Shown here: positions 4,460-6,100 of the stretch, piece by piece
Layout: the number at the start of each line of letters is the position of its first letter
How positions within the stretch are numbered: position 1 is the first letter of the stretch
Translations under genes and position numbers: made by a program
The notes under the pieces: generated by a model
Seen by the model: only the letters and a program-made list of their open reading frames with translations
Database searches by the model: none
Told to the model about the DNA's origin: nothing
From: Candidatus Roizmanbacteria bacterium CG09_land_8_20_14_0_10_41_9
Lineage (GTDB): Bacteria > Patescibacteriota > Microgenomatia > UBA1406 > GWC2-37-13
Reading direction: 5' to 3'
Assembly: GCA_002774185.1 (NCBI GenBank)
Contig: PEZG01000004.1
Span: 1 to 6,100, forward strand
DNA: 6,100 nucleotides

Positions 4460-6100
4460 ACGGTTTTTTGCCTCATTAATTTAGATGCGATCCCATACAA
4501 TACGCACATATTGACGATCTCCAATACCACAGTAATATAGGATGAAGCAAAAAAAGAGTATCGAGGAATGAATGTTAAATTGAGACCTATGGTAATAAGG
4601 GTTTGTACGCCATACAAGACAATAACGTAAGAAGCCTTATCGTAGATGTAGATTACGTTAGCAAATACTGCGTTTATCAACAAGAACGGCAGGGCAAAAA
4701 TAACAATTCTAACTACCTCTATGGATGGGATATATCCCTTTACGAGAACATATTTTAATACAAAAGGCGAAAAAATCCACGTTGCGAATGCCACTCCAAA
4801 CCCCAGAATTGCCAACAGCTCCAAGTCTCTCCTTATTTTTCTTAAAAACTGAGGGATGTTGGTTCTCTTTAATTGTGACAAAACAGGGGTTGCGGATACA
4901 TTGTAACTCAAGATGAGGAAAAGAAGCCCGTCAAAAAATTTGTAACCTGCAGAATAAATTCCGACATCAGTATTTCCTTTTAAAAATCTTAGGAGAAACA
5001 CATCTATTTTGAAATACAATCCAGCAAAAAAAGCGATCAAAACAAATGCGTATGATTTTTTTATAATGGCTGACCATTCTTTCAAACGAATTTTCAGGGA
5101 CAAATATCCGGACTCTTTGTTCAAAATGAAAAGCATCATCAGAAAATACGATAAATATACAAAGAAAATGATAATAAAGATCGAGCGCAAAGAAGGATGA
5201 AATAGTAGAGAAATAATAAGACCCATCGTAAGAACGCCATTCATGATCAGGCTGATATAGGAGGATTTATATGCTTCCTGCTTTACCGCCGTCCAGATGA
5301 AGTAACTTCCGGATGACATATTCGAGAAAATTACCACAGAGGTAAGAAGCAGATAAATAAAAGTTTCAGTCTGGTTTACAAATAAAACCGTTCCCATACC
5401 CAGCGTAAGAACATATCCTGCCAGATACAAATAGAATCGCAAAGAAAATACGGATTGAAGAGTAGTATTTTGCCGAGGGGCTACATGCACAATACTGTAC
5501 GAGGTCGTACCGAAGTCCATAAGAGGAGATAAAATGGTAATTTGCGCCCAAACCAGGGTATAGATACCATAATCTTTTGGAGACAGGAATCTGACAAGGA
5601 AAACAAACAAGATAAAGGTAAGGATTCGGATTCCAAAAGATGAAACGTTCATGCTGATAAAGTTAAAAAGAAACGTGCCCTTTTGGATTTTTTTTCTTAG
5701 GAGGAGCATATATGTTAACCACTCCATGTAAGCGTATCCTAAATCAACTGGCATTCTGAAAAAACCATCCCTGTAGCCTTTGTCTTTAATGAATCGCGCC
5801 CAAAACATATGCAAAGGATAAAGAACAATTTTCTTTAGGCTGGTGGGTTCATTTTTTCGGTATTTCCTTTCTGCTTCTCGCCTTCCATAGTTTGTAAACT
5901 TAGCAAAAATCTGGGATAAGGAGCGATAGGAATGGTGAATTATTGGGTTTTTTAAAATACCCGCTTTGCCCGAAACAAGCTCAAATCGTTCATGGACTAG
6001 GTTCGGAGAGATTTTAGTATGGTTTTTTTTGAAAAGCCTAAGCATTTTATAGCTCTCTCCCCCATGTCGCACTCCCCTACCAAAAACAAAATTTGTATAA
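4456..6100 (-). CDS. GT2 glycosyltransferase (C-terminal half) fused to a Wzx-type polysaccharide flippase, 5'-partial
   Basis: The frame is open from the right edge to TGA at 4458-4456. A GTG at 6072 would give 538 residues, but it is probably not the start: the nine codons upstream contain no stop and continue the similarity (FVFGRG before RHGG). Numbering from that GTG, residues 1-130 (about 6072-5683) match the C-terminal half of WaaE-like GT2 enzymes: MLRLFKK (10-16), NLVHERFE (24-31), GKAGILKNPIIHHSYRSLS (35-53), YGRREAERKY (62-71) and GYRDGFF (99-105). The catalytic N-terminal domain with its DXD would lie beyond the window. Residues about 133-538 form a full-length flippase of the polysaccharide-transport family with about 12 hydrophobic segments. 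Typical sequences are RFLSPKDYGIYTL (161-173), KIDVFLLRFLKG (355-366) and VGIYSAGYKFF (370-380). Wzx proteins move undecaprenyl-linked oligosaccharides across the membrane. A single protein would thus add a sugar and export the product. A sequencing or assembly error merging two genes is the main alternative. Confidence 0.8.
   Translation of the reverse strand, partial: YTNFVFGRGVRHGGESYKMLRLFKKNHTKISPNLVHERFELVSGKAGILKNPIIHHSYRSLSQIFAKFTNYGRREAERKYRKNEPTSLKKIVLYPLHMFWARFIKDKGYRDGFFRMPVDLGYAYMEWLTYMLLLRKKIQKGTFLFNFISMNVSSFGIRILTFILFVFLVRFLSPKDYGIYTLVWAQITILSPLMDFGTTSYSIVHVAPRQNTTLQSVFSLRFYLYLAGYVLTLGMGTVLFVNQTETFIYLLLTSVVIFSNMSSGSYFIWTAVKQEAYKSSYISLIMNGVLTMGLIISLLFHPSLRSIFIIIFFVYLSYFLMMLFILNKESGYLSLKIRLKEWSAIIKKSYAFVLIAFFAGLYFKIDVFLLRFLKGNTDVGIYSAGYKFFDGLLFLILSYNVSATPVLSQLKRTNIPQFLRKIRRDLELLAILGFGVAFATWIFSPFVLKYVLVKGYIPSIEVVRIVIFALPFLLINAVFANVIYIYDKASYVIVLYGVQTLITIGLNLTFIPRYSFFASSYITVVLEIVNMCVLYGIASKLMRQKTV
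4471..4474 (-). promoter_or_regulatory. Shine-Dalgarno-like GAGG for the GT4 gene
   Basis: GAGG on the minus strand lies 11 nt before the ATG at 4459, inside the end of the upstream flippase frame. The spacing is longer than ideal. It supports the start that gives the 4-nt stop/start overlap, because no other good start with a ribosome-binding site is evident nearby. Confidence 0.35.

Noticed and set aside
6070..6072. GTG at 6072 as the true start of the flippase gene
   Set aside because: The frame is open upstream to the window edge, and both the upstream codons and the first 130 residues match a GT2 C-terminus. The purine-rich AGGGGA before the GTG abuts it directly, too close for a ribosome-binding site.
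1..6100. CRISPR array, insertion sequence, integrase or other complete mobile element
   Set aside because: No regularly spaced direct repeats, transposase or recombinase motifs, or terminal inverted repeats flanking a gene were seen on either strand.

Overview
This window looks like bacterial chromosome with roughly 40% GC (judged by eye) and standard genetic code use. It probably comes from a small-genome, Patescibacteria/CPR-like organism. That placement is an inference, not a proof. It rests on a tRNA whose CCA end is not encoded, tightly packed genes with weak or absent Shine-Dalgarno sequences, and a short membrane-anchored protein with tandem Ig-like (glucodextranase-B-type) domains of a kind I associate with CPR genomes. 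Other low-GC bacteria with surface-glycan loci remain possible.

Layout. Positions 1-511 (minus) hold the N-terminal 170 codons of a protein I do not recognise; it runs off the left edge. Positions 512-819 are a dense non-coding region. It holds two overlapping, oppositely directed promoter candidates, a decayed 5' half of a threonine-type tRNA, a long imperfect hairpin, an intact tRNA-Thr(CGT), a 3' tRNA remnant and a promoter candidate overlapping that remnant. Positions 820-1536 (plus) encode the Ig-like surface protein. From 6100 down to 1514 the minus strand carries four tightly spaced genes, read right to left: a glycosyltransferase-flippase fusion, a GT4-type glycosyltransferase, a WaaE-like GT2 glycosyltransferase and an O-antigen ligase/polymerase-like membrane protein. 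They overlap or are separated by at most 14 nt, so they look like one operon. The operon's last gene overlaps the Ig-like gene tail to tail by 23 nt.

How the genes fit together. The operon has the parts of a Wzx/Wzy-type surface polysaccharide pathway. Cytoplasmic glycosyltransferases would build a lipid-linked oligosaccharide, the Wzx-like flippase would move it across the membrane, and the Wzy/WaaL-like protein would polymerise or transfer it outside. The neighbouring Ig-like protein is anchored in the same membrane and faces outward, but a functional link to the glycan is only suggested by position.

The two most notable features are these. (1) The flippase reading frame is open to the right edge, and its first ~130 residues match the C-terminal half of a WaaE-type GT2 enzyme. 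The gene therefore appears to encode a glycosyltransferase-Wzx fusion whose catalytic N-terminus lies outside the window. (2) An intact tRNA-Thr is flanked on both sides by decayed tRNA pieces. I found no CRISPR array, insertion sequence, integrase, rRNA or recognisable riboswitch.
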